Shown here one piece after another: positions 1-10,541 of a stretch of 64,000 nt of DNA. A program made the position numbers and the translations under genes. The notes under the pieces are model-generated. The model was not told the origin of the DNA. It did no database searches and saw nothing but the letters and a program-made list of their open reading frames with translations. Position 1 is the stretch's first letter. Every line of letters begins with the position of its first letter. The DNA comes from Siderastrea radians (lineage: Eukaryota > Cnidaria > Anthozoa > Scleractinia > Rhizangiidae), in the NCBI GenBank assembly GCA_964017195.1, contig OZ024888.1:18640201-18704200 (forward strand), given 5' to 3'.

Positions 1-87
1 ATATTTGCTCGGAAGACAACTCTTGCTTCTTCAGACCTTTGAAGTGCAAATTTGTTGAGCTATGAAGAGAACAGAGTAAATTTCAGG

Positions 88-498
88 TTATATGAATGTT
101 TCGTAAGTCCTGAAAACCAATTCAAAAGCACTTAAATACAAACAAACCTTTTTTCGACTAAAACGATTTCGTCTCAGATAGTAGAAAATGCTTGCCAATG
201 CCAACTCCGATCCCGTTTGGGAATAAACATCAGCCACTTCTGAAAGCGTTTTTTCAGGGTGTTCTAGCACTGCTTCAAAAATCAAAAATTCCACGTGCGG
301 GTGCATGGCCACACTGTTTATGGGTCTTCCAATTGCGTTCGCTTTGACTGTACCGTAATTTAACACTTTCGACACATAACGCTCGATAGTTCTTGGGCAC
401 ATTTGCAAAACCGCTGCCACTTCATCCACTTCATATCCCAAGATTTCCTTCATCCAAATGGCTCGCCATCGTAGGTCCTCACTGAACGGGCGAGGCAT
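88..498 (-). CDS. Transposase-like helix-turn-helix exon
   Basis: The reading frame starts at an ATG (498) and encodes a paired/homeodomain-like HTH region of the kind found at the N-terminus of Tc1/IS630-type transposases. Seen: an N-terminal MPRPFSEDLRWRAIW segment, a recognition-helix-like CPRTIERYV, then a second helical part ending in RRNRFSRKK. No DDE catalytic motifs are present. A good splice donor (AAG|GTTTGT) occurs with the exon ending at 148, so the residues after about position 117 are probably intron and the catalytic exon would lie beyond base 1. It may be a mobile element or a domesticated gene; the sequence cannot tell which. Confidence 0.5.
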   Translation of the reverse strand: MPRPFSEDLRWRAIWMKEILGYEVDEVAAVLQMCPRTIERYVSKVLNYGTVKANAIGRPINSVAMHPHVEFLIFEAVLEHPEKTLSEVADVYSQTGSELALASIFYYLRRNRFSRKKVCLYLSAFELVFRTYETFI

Positions 499-596
499 GG
501 CTGGTTTTGATGGGTTTATTTATAAAAAATCCCACATAACCTTGCAGTCCTGGCTTTTAGCTTTGAGCTTTGATCCGACAACGTTAATTGAAATAG

Positions 597-599
<3 letters not shown>

Positions 600-643
<44 letters not shown>
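600..643. repeat. (TA)n microsatellite
   Basis: About 22 uninterrupted TA units. Reading frames through it on both strands give only alternating Tyr-Ile and are not genes. Confidence 0.98.
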
Positions 644-647
<4 letters not shown>

Positions 648-763
648 GTTACGGGTCTCGCAAACAATGCAAATCCTTGACCAAATGCAACAGTTAACTA
701 AATTGACAATAACCGTTAATTCACTTTTCGCACAAACACAAGCAACAAAGGCCAACACAATAT

Positions 764-1030
764 CATAGCTCTGGATTCTGGCCCTGTGGAGCGGACACAA
801 GATGTGCATGCTGCAAGACATATGGACATGTTATGCAGACAGTGACAAGCACTACTACAGAAAAAAAAATTACACTACAACAACGCACAACGTGCCGAAC
901 TAGTAACGTCATATATTTGATCGAATGCAGCAAATGCAATAATCAGTATATAGGCGAAACAAGAAACCCCACTCATCGCCGGGTAAATCAACACCGCAGT
1001 GACATTAACGCTGGACGTTTTTTCCTTGCG
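764..1030 (+). mobile_element. Penelope-like element fragment, GIY-YIG domain
   Basis: An open segment encodes the cysteine-rich linker (a PCG, then CACC pattern) followed by NVIYLIECSKC and QYIGET, then RxxQHRSDI. This is the linker plus GIY-YIG nuclease arrangement at the C-terminus of Penelope-like retroelements. The frame is open upstream of the first ATG (833), so the start is not real. The reverse transcriptase part is absent and the coding match fades after about 1030, so this is a dead 3' fragment. Confidence 0.75.
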
Positions 1031-2165
1031 AGCAACCCGGCGGGAAAAATGGACGAGAAAAATCACTTGGCAGCAAATTTAAATTAAGCAGAAATTCCAA
1101 CAGCGTCACCAACAAGCATCACCAACAGCGTCGTCTAACACAAGTCAAAATTGTTTGAAGAAACTGTGCAGAAATAGAAATTTAAGCATTAAGCGTTGTG
1201 TTTACAATTAATTTCTTTCATCGATCGTCCCGTCGATCATTGAAATTGAACAAACGGGAGGTTTTATCAGAAAGGATTTCCACTTCAAAACATCAAGACA
1301 AGACATAAAATAAAACACAGTGAAATGGGGCAGGAGCATTTAATAGAAGCTATCACACATTCATGGCGAGTCAGGTGCGAAAATCATGAAGCAGTCTAAG
1401 CAAGTACTAAAAAAATACAGCTGCAAACTACCAAGAAGGAAGGAAGAGCGAGATTGTTTTTCGGCTTTAACACGCAAAATTGACACTGGTTTACATGCAC
1501 TTGTTGTAGCTCTGTGTTCCAGCAGGTTTAAATGCTCAGATAAAAATCGGATGCCATGTAAACGGAGTTGAATCGCTTTTCCAGTTGTTTGAATGTTGTT
1601 TTTACCATTCCGTCCTCACCTTCTAAACCGAGAACAACTGCATTTTGCGCTTTGCGTTTAACAAACTATGATGGTGCATTCTAATGTTCCTCGCTACAGT
1701 AATCTTGCTTCTGAGCTGCATAGAAAATACCTCTTCAAGTTCAACTGTTCAAATTTGTTCTGCCTTCAGTTCGATCAAACACGCACACGATGGCTCCGTT
1801 GTGCGAACAGAGTACGAACTTGTTCAGTTTCAATTCCAGCAGCTATATGGTAAAATTGTACAGCTTCAATCCGCTTTGAACGATGATTACAACAATGTTC
1901 AGGAAAAATCAAACATGTACCATATTTCAGAGCCAATAATTAGAAGATTTTTTTCCAAAACGTGTGCGAATTTGTTCACTTTCGAGCAGTTTTCATTGAT
2001 TCATTCAGCTTTGCAATGAAACGCTGCAGCACTTCGCAAGGTTTTGGCGCCTTTTTCGTTCAGTCATGTGATCGATTCTTGTTCCGCTTAAATTTCTTTT
2101 CTCATTTTTCCCGTTCTTTCTTGATTTTTTCTTTAAATAGTGGTTAAGTTTTTAATAAAACATTA
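1031..2165. other. Intronic DNA, nothing recognised
   Basis: AT-rich sequence with only short frames (the longest, 1684-2019, has no recognisable motif). No RNA gene or clear transposon end was seen. Confidence 0.5.
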
Positions 2166-2265
2166 TTCTACTCGGGCTTGCTGGATATCAAATAAGTATA
2201 ACCAGCTCGGCGCTACGCGCCTCGTTGGTTATCTATCATTCGATATCCAGCGCGCCCTCGTAGAA
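2166..2265. repeat. Short foldback element
   Basis: Inverted arms at 2166-2189 and 2242-2265 share TTCTAC, then GCTGGATATC against its complement, around a GC-rich centre (GGCGCTACGCGCC). A similar design is seen at 5868-6018. It is probably a MITE-like palindromic repeat. Confidence 0.6.
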
Positions 2266-2335
2266 AAATTGTTAAATATAACGTAGAGCGTTCGGGGTGA
2301 AAATATGACTTGTAAAAAGTTGCGAGAACACTTAC

Positions 2336-2407
2336 AGAAACATTAAATCTTTTAGTTTGGAAAATACACCTTGACGTACTCTTTGAATCTGGTTGAAGCT
2401 AAGATCC
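2336..2407 (-). CDS. LRR exon (72 bp)
   Basis: The exon is bounded by acceptor TTAACAG and donor GTAAGTG. It is exactly 72 bp in phase 2 and encodes one 24-residue LRR unit beginning DLSFNQIQRV and ending KLKDLMFL. There is no stop codon. This is the most 3' LRR exon visible; the next exon of the gene would be beyond the left edge or of another type. Confidence 0.8.
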
Positions 2408-3019
2408 CTGTTAAAGCAGGAACGTTTGGAGACAGCCAAAGTTATTTTTTAAATCAGAATATTTGTGAAAAAAAAAAAAAAAAAAGAACTGTATCTTGAT
2501 ACCCATAAACACCTCGCAATGTTGGTTGACATGTACCTCTTATCGTTGGATTAGATTATTTTTAAAAGTGAGTATTTATAAGGATAAATACGTAGTATTC
2601 ATGTAAAGTTTCGTTAGTATTGGCGATTAAAGTGAAAAAGGTGTTGAAGTAACCAAGCGAAGAGGCTTTCAGTTGCTGTTTACCCAGCCTGTTTTTTTAT
2701 TTGTCCATTATATTTCATTTACATAAATTGATATATCTCTGCTACTTATTCCTTGATGGAAGCTCCGCTGTTAGCCTAGCCTGCCTATAAATACTACGCA
2801 TATTATTTTATCTTTTTGTTAAGAGACAACAGAAACAAACAAACACTAGCAATGTGGAGTAGATGTATTGTTGAACATTTTTTGTCTATTCCTCCTCTTT
2901 TTGAACGCCAAGTGTTCCCAGGTGTAGAAACGTCGTAATTAAGATAACTGACTAAAGCCAACTCTTACACCACCTATGCTATTGCCTTAACACCCTTGGG
3001 GTGAATTTGGTGTTGACTT

Positions 3020-3254
3020 AAGCGGCCTTCACACGCGTTACGTCAAACTAATGTTGGCCAACTCCTGTTGGCAAACTAAAATTAGTGTGTGTGAACGACA
3101 CAACAACATGTTGGCAAACTGTTGGCGAGAATAGAGACAAGTTCTATTTCTCGCCAACAGTTTGCCAACCGTGTTGTTGTTTCGTTCACACACACCAATT
3201 TGAGTTCTGCGAACACGAGTTGGCCAACATTAGTTTGACGTGTGAAGGTCGCTT
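3020..3254. repeat. Foldback MITE of about 235 bp
   Basis: Two arms of about 105 bp are near-perfect reverse complements. The outer ends are AAGCGGCCTTCACACG and its complement near 3240-3254. The arms carry repeated TGTTGGC and GTGTGTGAACGA blocks. No coding capacity; frames on both strands mirror each other because of the palindrome. Confidence 0.75.
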
Positions 3255-3371
3255 TACTCGAAATAACAACTCTATGCACGCGCTTGTGGATAAGAAGTTC
3301 CGTTTACTAAGGTTCGTGTTGCATTATTCTACAGCTGTCTTAGCTGTTAAAAACACGTTCAGTGAAAGTTA

Positions 3372-4344
3372 AGCGCCTCGGTAAAGGAAATTGACAACTG
3401 GTTTTTGTTCAGGACAGTCCTTGTTTTATATTATTCCCACCGTAAGCATGTAATAACAGCAGTGTGAAATTTTGTACTTTTGTATCGTTAGCGTTAAGCA
3501 AAAACCGTTTCGAACATTGCTTAAAAGTCTATGTAACTTAGACACTGAAATTACTTTAAGCCTGCTTTGTAATGCTTTCGCGACAGAACAGAAAAGAAAA
3601 CTGAAGAAAGACATGACCCATGACATTGCTATAAAGGTGCAGCGCTCTTATGAAGTGAACTATCAAGCCAGCTGGGAGGTGATCATTGGGTGAGTTCGTA
3701 ATATTCCCGTGAAAGAGGAATATATGAAAGAGAACCTGTCATATATGTGAATGATGATCGTCTATTTAACAATTATTTGCCGAAGGCGAGGTAAATATTT
3801 GCCAATATTTACTGAGCCTGAGGCGAATAATTGTTTCAGTATAATTTTGAGATGTGGACATCAAAGAGTAAAAAAGGGGCTAAAACTAGACAAACAACAC
3901 ACGAAAAAAGTAACTTAGCTTAGCGGCTGCGCCTTGAAATGTTATATTCACTGGGTAGCGTGGTGAATATAGCATTAAAATTATACTTAGTAATAAATAT
4001 TTATTGTGCAGTTCACATATATTACACATGCTCTTCTATTCCCAACATAGATTTAAGGGAATCTTTTTCAAATGCACACAACAATGTTGAGTTACGCTTC
4101 AACGATCACAGGAAAATAAATGTTTGGACCTGCTGACTCAAAACTTAGAAGTGTTTCACACTTCGCCCAGCAACTGCCCACTACACGCAACAGAATGTTC
4201 AAACAATCTCAACTTTTCGGGTCCAAAATTTCGGATGTTGTTGAACATCAATGTTGGGTGCGCTTGGATCAGGGACATTGCTATTTAATGTTGTGATCAG
4301 CTTTGGTGCATAATTGTTCTAAAACTATTTTATGTCATACGTAC
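3372..4344. other. Intronic DNA, nothing recognised
   Basis: AT-rich. The small frames at 3472-3693 and 3939-4136 have no recognisable domain. No splice-bounded LRR exon was found. Confidence 0.5.
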
Positions 4345-4416
4345 AGGTATTTTAATCTCCAAAAATTGGAAAATACACCCTCAGGAAGGTTTTCGATACT
4401 GTTTGAACTAATAAAC
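4345..4416 (-). CDS. LRR exon (72 bp)
   Basis: Acceptor TTTTGTAG and donor GTACGTATG bound a 72-bp phase-2 exon. Its 24-residue LRR unit begins FISSNSIENLPEGVF and ends RLKYL. It is open and matches the spacing of the other seven exons. The upstream intron (to 25362) contains Polinton 1. Confidence 0.8.
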
Positions 4417-4593
4417 CTACAAAATGACAACAGTAGTGAAGATAAAAACGAAAAGGGCAATGTCTTCACTTTGGGATAAGCAGCAGACTAAAGCAAAAGT
4501 GGGGAAAACAGATCTCTGCTTCTTTGCTCGATCAAAAAATTCTTCACCAAAAAGACACGTTTTTGCCCCAATTATGCACTCACCATTAACATA

Positions 4594-4860
4594 CCGAGTG
4601 GTTAGGGCGCCGGGCTTGAAATCTGGAGGTCCCGGGTTCAAGTCCCGCTCTGACCGCTGTCTGGAGTTGTTTCACGGCCGAGCCGGGTTTATCTCCTCGG
4701 CCACTCTTGTAAATAGCCAGCTGGTTTGCCTCCTGCCAGCTGGGATTTTTAACTTGTTATGTTCAGTTTGAAATATTTGTTTCTAAGGTTTAAATGCTCG
4801 GCCCCACTAGCACCTTGCTATAATCACTTGCCGAGGGTAAATAAAGGACATTATTATATA
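4594..4860 (+). mobile_element. tRNA-derived SINE
   Basis: The head has an A-box-like GTGGTTAGGGCGCC and a B-box GGGTTCAAGTCCC, so it derives from a tRNA (Ser/Leu-like head). A conserved-looking central body (CAGCTGGTTTGCCTCCTGCC) and an AT-rich tail ending in ACATTATTATATA follow. The head-body-tail order is that of a SINE. I cannot assign the family without a repeat library. Confidence 0.7.
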
Positions 4861-5072
4861 AACTGGAGTGTTTTATAGAGATTTCCACCACTGAGAAAAA
4901 TCGTAATTGGTACATGTAAAATTACGATAATTTTTACATGTGAAAATACGGCCAATCAGCTTTCGTGACGTCACGCAGCTTCTTTCGCGCCACTTTTGAC
5001 AACGGTTTGCCCATCGATTCTCTGTTCACTTGGCTCGTTTGGAAAAAAAGAAATAACTACTAACAGTTTACA

Positions 5073-5562
5073 ATGGCCTCGAGCAATACAGCCAAAAATT
5101 CGGCAAGTGAAAGATTCGTGTCCCTCACGGACGAAGATGTTGAAAGATTTGTCACAGCGGAAGCCAACAAAAACACTCAAAGATAGATGCACAGCGACGT
5201 AGTCTTGATGAAGTCGTTTTTGCTTAATGAAAACGAAACATGACAACTCCCAAGACATACCACCGCCAGAATTAAATGCTTACCTCAGCAGACTTCTATC
5301 GCCTGTGAGAAAGTCCGGTGATGAATATGAGCCAACAACACTCAGAGGAATTTATATCGCTTCTGTGAAGCGTTATCTGAAAACCCTACGCTACAGCGAG
5401 TCTACTATCGAAGGACAACGTTCAACAGTTGAATTGTTCGAGAGGCACTTTTTTAAGCGAATTTCTCAATTTAGAGACGACACTGTGGTTCAGTTTTTGT
5501 GGAGGCTTCGACAACGAGCGGCGAGTTGCGACTTTGCCGAATTTAATTCATATTCGGGTTAA
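5073..5562 (+). pseudogene. Crypton-like tyrosine recombinase remnant
   Basis: The first frame starts at ATG 5073 and carries FVSLTDEDVERFVTAEANKN before a stop. After a frame change the coding continues with HSDVVLMKSFL and then PPPELNAYLSRLL, YEPTTLRGIY and SVKRYLKTL. This is the N-terminal region of the Crypton-derived recombinase family (the type fused in KCTD1/ZMYM-like predictions in corals). The frameshift and stop make this copy non-functional, and the catalytic C-terminal part is missing. Confidence 0.6.
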
Positions 5563-5867
5563 TCGATATAAAGTGCTATTCTAGTCATTTACGTCGCAAG
5601 TTTAATCTGGAGCAAGAAGGTACCGTGACTTTAGATTGTCTACTAATGAATACGGACAAATAAAGCAGTAAAGAGCATTAATAATAAAATGAAAATAACA
5701 TAAAAGTAAAATTTTCATTGTGTTAATGAATGTATTTGAAAAAAGTTTGTTTGAATCAGTTGAACTAGAATTAAGCTTACTTTTATCTTCTGCCTTTACG
5801 CTTACTGCTGTTGCCTTTAAATAAAAATTGTCACAGTAATATTTTGGGCTTTTGTGTTTATATAATA

Positions 5868-6018
5868 AACACAATAATACATGGTTGCTTGGAGATATGG
5901 AATTTCCCTTCTCGTGTTCAATTCGATATCTCACTCGTTCGCTACGCTCACTCGCGAGATATCGCGTTGAACACTCGAAGAGAAATTCCATATCTCCGCG
6001 CGCCCATGTATTATTGTC
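5868..6018. repeat. Foldback element abutting Polinton 1
   Basis: Inverted arms: CAATAATACATGG near 5870 pairs with CCATGTATTATTG ending about 6017. The inner parts (GAGATATGGAATTTC, GTTCAA, GATATCTC) pair across a centre rich in CGCTACGCTC. The element ends within a few bases of the Polinton 1 target duplication. Confidence 0.65.
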
Positions 6019-6020
6019 TA
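6015..6020. repeat. Target site duplication, Polinton 1 left
   Basis: TGTCTA directly flanks the element; the identical copy is at 21159-21164. Six-bp duplications are the hallmark of Polinton integration. Confidence 0.95.
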
Positions 6021-6673
6021 AGTAGTTAGCAACTTGGGGCTACCAGCGCAGCGGTTAATTTTTGGAGAATCTTTGAGCTAATTTTTGAGCCAAATTTTCT
6101 GCTAAATTTCGAACAGGAAACTTTTCAGTGAGAATTCGAACACAGCGGTCAAATCCGTGGAGAATCTTTCAGTGAGAATTCGAACACAGCGGTCAAATCC
6201 GTGGAGAATCTTTCTGCTAAATTCGAACACAGCAGTCAAATCTTTGGTGAATTTTTGAGCGAATTTTTCTGCTAAAATTTAGCAACTTGAGGCTACCAGC
6301 GCAGCGGTCAGTCTTTGGAGAATCTTCAGAAGATTTTACCAACATTTCAGCAAACCTATTCGAATATTCCCACGCAATTTCACCAAAGATTTACCAACGC
6401 AGCGGTTAATTTTTTGGAGAATCTTTGGAGAATTTTTTGGTAAACTTTTCTGTTCGGGGGGGGCTACCAGCGCAGCGGTCAATCTTTGGCGAATCTTTTG
6501 GGAAACTTTTCAGCTGAGAATGCGAGCGCAGCGGTGAATCTTTTGTTGAATTTAACAGAAAACTTTTCTGTTAAATTTCAAAGTTCATTATGACCGTAAG
6601 CATAACTTGTTACACCATTTTTATGAATATATCTTTTATCATCAAAGCAGCTGAGTGATATTTTATTCACCAC
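6021..6673 (+). repeat. Polinton 1 left terminal inverted repeat
   Basis: Reverse complement of 20507-21158; the one-base length difference is a T6/T5 run near 6430. It contains repeated modules with GCAGCGGT (near 6050, 6143, 6192, 6302, 6398, 6473, 6530) separated by GGAGAATCTTT-type text, including a direct repeat of about 49 bp at 6131-6229. Its inner ~100 bp is the end of the PolB gene. Confidence 0.95.
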
Positions 6674-9600
6674 ATAGCTACCAATTTGATGTTTTTCACT
6701 TTTAATCATTCTCATCATGTGACGCATCTGTTTTTGGTTGAAAAGCGTATCTTTGTAATTGTCGTGTTGTATTTTTTGTTTTATCACATTCTTTTTTATT
6801 CCCTTTGCTGTGCGACCACCCTCTTTATTGTTTTTTATGTAAGAATACATTTTTGACCTCAAACCAACAAACTCAACGATTGGTATTCCTGCTACTTCGT
6901 CTTTGAATTTTCCAATAACTTTCTTGTTTGAGTTATCAAAAAATGGGCTATTCTTTGGATAATCACTGTTATCGAATAGATGTTTGTCTTTCCAAAAATC
7001 TTGATAAACATCATTTGCTTCAATCTCATAAGTCAGACTGTCAGTATCTGTGAACAGCAACCGAGCTTTTCCACCATACTGACTTTTGATGTAATTGTAA
7101 TGAAAATTATACATCAATGTTTTTGACAAATCTAGGATGCACATTCCAACATATGCCGGTCTGTTCAATATCAAAGTTGGTTTGATTTTATGAATGGCAA
7201 CTAAATCCTCATTAAATATTTTACTGCTCACGAAACTCGGTCTGCTGGCCCACTTTGATAATTTTTCTTTATCAGTCACAAGTCTGATGTCCTGACGCTT
7301 TCTCAAATTTTCCATCGTTTTTCCAAACACCGAATTGTTCATCAATTTGAAAAAATCCTTTTCAAAAGAGTTCTTTGCCTCTGATCTCTTTTTTGTGTTA
7401 AAATTGATGTAAGGTTTCAACCATGGACTCTGATCGAATTCGAGAGCTCTATGAATCTTTGTCAGTTTTAACCCCAAAGATAAATAGAGTTGCAAGTTGC
7501 GATAATGCAAAACATATCTCTCTTTATTTGACAACGTCGGTATCAACTTTTGAACCAGTCCAACCTTTACTCTAAATTTTTCAGCAATTTTTCGACAATA
7601 AGGTGACAACATATCTTCGGTCACTTTGATTTTTTCAGCGGCTAGCGGATAGTCGTTGTGGAGATCATGCAACTCATCTGGATATTCCAAATCAACCTCC
7701 AGTACCAATCCTTTTTCAGACTCATCATTATACTTGGATAAATCCACCTTTTCCTCAGCCAGCCATTCGAACCCACCTGTTGGAAGATATTGAATCATTG
7801 CCCAACCATAAAGATTATTTGCATCCAGATAGACGATGTATTTTGATGACTCCTCCGGATTGTAATTTTCGATATACTTGTTGTTTGCCTTTCCATATCG
7901 ATTGGCGATGTAACTGGTTCCGCCACGCATTCCTTTTTCAATGAATTGAAACATATCAACATCACTTATCAACTCCAATTCAGTTTTTGTCATTTTCAAC
8001 ATTGCATCCCAACTCAGACCGGGTGATGAAAAATAATGAGCAGGATCCAATCCATAGTATTGTTGACACGCTTTGCGAAAATTTTCAAAAACATCAGCCA
8101 ACAACAAAATATCCGATTGAAGATAGAGATTGTGATACTCTCCCATTGATGATAGACCAAATTCATTCCAAACATTTTGTGCATGTTGATACTCTTCATC
8201 TGTGATATGTTCATTATTCATAATACTGAAAAAATCTTCTTTCTTCGGTAACCTGCTGTCCTCAAACTTTTCAAAACTATTCATATAGTCATAAGGATAG
8301 ACACCTTTCTTTGTCATCAAACTCAATTGTTCGCCTTGAAATACTTGCCCCGTGTGTTTGAACGCATCGGCAGGAAGATTATTCACCAAATTACTCAATG
8401 ATGAGCTCATGAATTGAAAGCTGTCGATGAACACAAGGTTATTACCCAACATGAAGGCCATGTATTTCTCCATGTTACAGGGAATGGCATTTATTCTCAT
8501 CTCATATTTATTTCCTTCTTTATCAAAATACGCATTCTTTTTCACAATATTACCAATCTCTTGCATTATAAAGTGACTGTCATACCCCTTGAGATTGTGA
8601 AACACCACAGGTATTTTATTAGTTAATGAGTAATTTAGATTACAATCTTTGTGTGCTGAGCCTCTGTATTTGCCGGTGACATGGCAGTGATCTCTTACTT
8701 TAACATCATCTGTGATATAAGGTATCTTGCAGATGTGGCATTCTTCAGCTCTTTGGAAACTTTCCTCATCCTCGTCTGTCATTTCGAGAGGTTTTGTGAA
8801 GTATTCTGTATCAACCTTTTGGCAATATTTGACTTCAGCCAACATGTCCTCCATGAACTTCTGAATGGCCATTTTTCCTCTGTGAATTTTAATTGGTTTT
8901 GAAAATTTATCGTCATAACAGCAAACAACTTTATAACCATATCCACAAGCCGTATGTTTTTGATATTGTTCAGTGCAGGATTTTTGCGGAGCTTTTTCAC
9001 CAACTTTTTCACCAACTTTTTCACCAACTTTTTCACCAACTTTTTCGGTGATGGCTTCAAAATCAGCATAAATTACGAAAGGTGCAGGCAACTGTTTGTG
9101 ATAATTTTTGAATGCAATTTTTGATCCAGGTTCCGGCATTTTAATGGATTGTTTTCCATTAATTTCAATACAATCAACTTTGTGTTTTTCAAGATGCTCT
9201 TTTGAGTTTAAACATTGAAGACAATACATACAGAAATGTTTTCTTCCCTTGTGCTTCGTTTGATTGTACATAAATTTATTGAAATCCTTTATTAGGCAAT
9301 AATGTTGCACCTCTCCTTCGGTTATTAAGAGCAGATTCAAACAAGAGTTAAACTTTTCTTTTGAAATGCGAATTGGATACTTTTGCCCTTCTTCATAACC
9401 AAAGACATTAACATTGATACTGTTTTGTTTCTCTATTTTGTTGTATTGTTTTACAGAAACGGGAAACTTGATCCCCGAGTAATCCAATTTTTCTACATAT
9501 TTTTTATCACACTCTTTTATTCTCTGTGGATCTTTATTCTGTGGCAAGAGGTGACGAATGTGACACCAACGAAAACATTCATCGTCATTATTTTTCATGT

Positions 9601-10480
9601 TTATAATCCCTTTAGCTGAGTTCTGAAGCTTTTTGGGTAATGGAATATATGAAGAACCTCTGAGTGGTCTGTACTTTACAACATTGATGAAATGACCATC
9701 AACCGATTTAATTGTCCATGCTGATCCTTCTGAAATCCATTGCTGAATCTTATTTACAATCTGTTGTTGTGCTATCTGCAACAAGTTATCAATATCTGCA
9801 TCATTTGTTACTGTTTGTGGCTTTGCATTGAAATAAGCCTCCTTTTCAATCAACTTGTCTCCATTCTGTTTTTCAAACATAATCTTCAACGTTTCATTGA
9901 ATTTGAGACCTTTCATCTCATTCAGAATCTTCAATAGATTGTTCTTAATCACTGAACGGGTGTTTTGAAGTTGAATTAATGGGTCTTGTCTGTTTGTGAG
10001 ACCAATTTCATATGATCTTGTAAACCCTCGCAGGGCTTGTTCTTTTTGTATGAAAACAGGTTCAACCTCTTTAATATTTTCCAACCACTTTTTCCATCTA
10101 ATATTTTTTTTGTTTCGTTCTTCAATCTCTTTATCAGTATTTTTCAACCACTCTTCCCAATTAACAATGTTTTCAGTCGTTTTTTTTATCAGTTTTGGAA
10201 GATTATTCAGTGTTGTTGTGATAAATGTTGGTTTAAGGATGGGGACGTTAATTTCAGGAACTTTACCGAATAAACTTTGATCATTACCAAATAAAGCAGG
10301 AGACTTAACAGCGGGAACTTTACCAATTAAACCCGGAGGTTTGATAGCTGGAACTTTACTGAATAAACCAGTTGGCCTCAGAACTGGTGTTTTACCAAAT
10401 AACCCTGAGATTTTGATAGCGGGAGGTTGACGCAATTTTGATTTTTCTTTTCTTTGTGAATCCAAAATTCTTCTTTTCAT
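6578..10480 (-). CDS. Protein-primed family B DNA polymerase
   Basis: About 1,300 residues, the usual size of Polinton PolB; ATG at 10480. Domains in order: a repeated GLFGKVPAIKP-like N-terminal tract (residues ~15-85); a C2H2-like finger (CMYC...HKVDC, ~425-445); exonuclease motif I YADFEA (~470); a VGEK repeat directly after it; an endonuclease VII-like insert (CHIC...DHCHVTGKYRG...DCN, ~578-613); exo II HNLKGYDSHF (~627); exo III YLQSDILLLAD (~785); polymerase motif A YLDANNLYGWAM (~885); motif B NNSVFGKTMEN (~1045); motif C TDTDS (~1143). All catalytic motifs are intact. It copies the linear element using a protein primer (family knowledge). The last ~30 codons lie in the TIR. Confidence 0.95.
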   Translation of the reverse strand: MKRRILDSQRKEKSKLRQPPAIKISGLFGKTPVLRPTGLFSKVPAIKPPGLIGKVPAVKSPALFGNDQSLFGKVPEINVPILKPTFITTTLNNLPKLIKKTTENIVNWEEWLKNTDKEIEERNKKNIRWKKWLENIKEVEPVFIQKEQALRGFTRSYEIGLTNRQDPLIQLQNTRSVIKNNLLKILNEMKGLKFNETLKIMFEKQNGDKLIEKEAYFNAKPQTVTNDADIDNLLQIAQQQIVNKIQQWISEGSAWTIKSVDGHFINVVKYRPLRGSSYIPLPKKLQNSAKGIINMKNNDDECFRWCHIRHLLPQNKDPQRIKECDKKYVEKLDYSGIKFPVSVKQYNKIEKQNSINVNVFGYEEGQKYPIRISKEKFNSCLNLLLITEGEVQHYCLIKDFNKFMYNQTKHKGRKHFCMYCLQCLNSKEHLEKHKVDCIEINGKQSIKMPEPGSKIAFKNYHKQLPAPFVIYADFEAITEKVGEKVGEKVGEKVGEKAPQKSCTEQYQKHTACGYGYKVVCCYDDKFSKPIKIHRGKMAIQKFMEDMLAEVKYCQKVDTEYFTKPLEMTDEDEESFQRAEECHICKIPYITDDVKVRDHCHVTGKYRGSAHKDCNLNYSLTNKIPVVFHNLKGYDSHFIMQEIGNIVKKNAYFDKEGNKYEMRINAIPCNMEKYMAFMLGNNLVFIDSFQFMSSSLSNLVNNLPADAFKHTGQVFQGEQLSLMTKKGVYPYDYMNSFEKFEDSRLPKKEDFFSIMNNEHITDEEYQHAQNVWNEFGLSSMGEYHNLYLQSDILLLADVFENFRKACQQYYGLDPAHYFSSPGLSWDAMLKMTKTELELISDVDMFQFIEKGMRGGTSYIANRYGKANNKYIENYNPEESSKYIVYLDANNLYGWAMIQYLPTGGFEWLAEEKVDLSKYNDESEKGLVLEVDLEYPDELHDLHNDYPLAAEKIKVTEDMLSPYCRKIAEKFRVKVGLVQKLIPTLSNKERYVLHYRNLQLYLSLGLKLTKIHRALEFDQSPWLKPYINFNTKKRSEAKNSFEKDFFKLMNNSVFGKTMENLRKRQDIRLVTDKEKLSKWASRPSFVSSKIFNEDLVAIHKIKPTLILNRPAYVGMCILDLSKTLMYNFHYNYIKSQYGGKARLLFTDTDSLTYEIEANDVYQDFWKDKHLFDNSDYPKNSPFFDNSNKKVIGKFKDEVAGIPIVEFVGLRSKMYSYIKNNKEGGRTAKGIKKNVIKQKIQHDNYKDTLFNQKQMRHMMRMIKSEKHQIGSYVVNKISLSCFDDKRYIHKNGVTSYAYGHNEL
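8994..9046 (-). repeat. In-frame 12-bp repeat (VGEK) in PolB
   Basis: Near-identical 12-bp units (plus strand ACCAACTTTTTC) encode consecutive VGEK units immediately after exonuclease motif I. Being in frame, it lengthens a surface loop rather than breaking the gene. Confidence 0.9.
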
Positions 10481-10541
10481 TTTATTGTATAACAATATTT
10501 TTTAAATATTTTTCATTTCAATTTTTACGAAATGAAAAAAT

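Noticed and set aside
458..821. Two overlapping frames with long Tyr-Ile runs
   Set aside because: They only read through the TA microsatellite; no start context or domain.
4594..4680. A functional tRNA gene in the intron
   Set aside because: The tRNA-like head is followed by a SINE body and AT-rich tail, and the acceptor ends do not pair.
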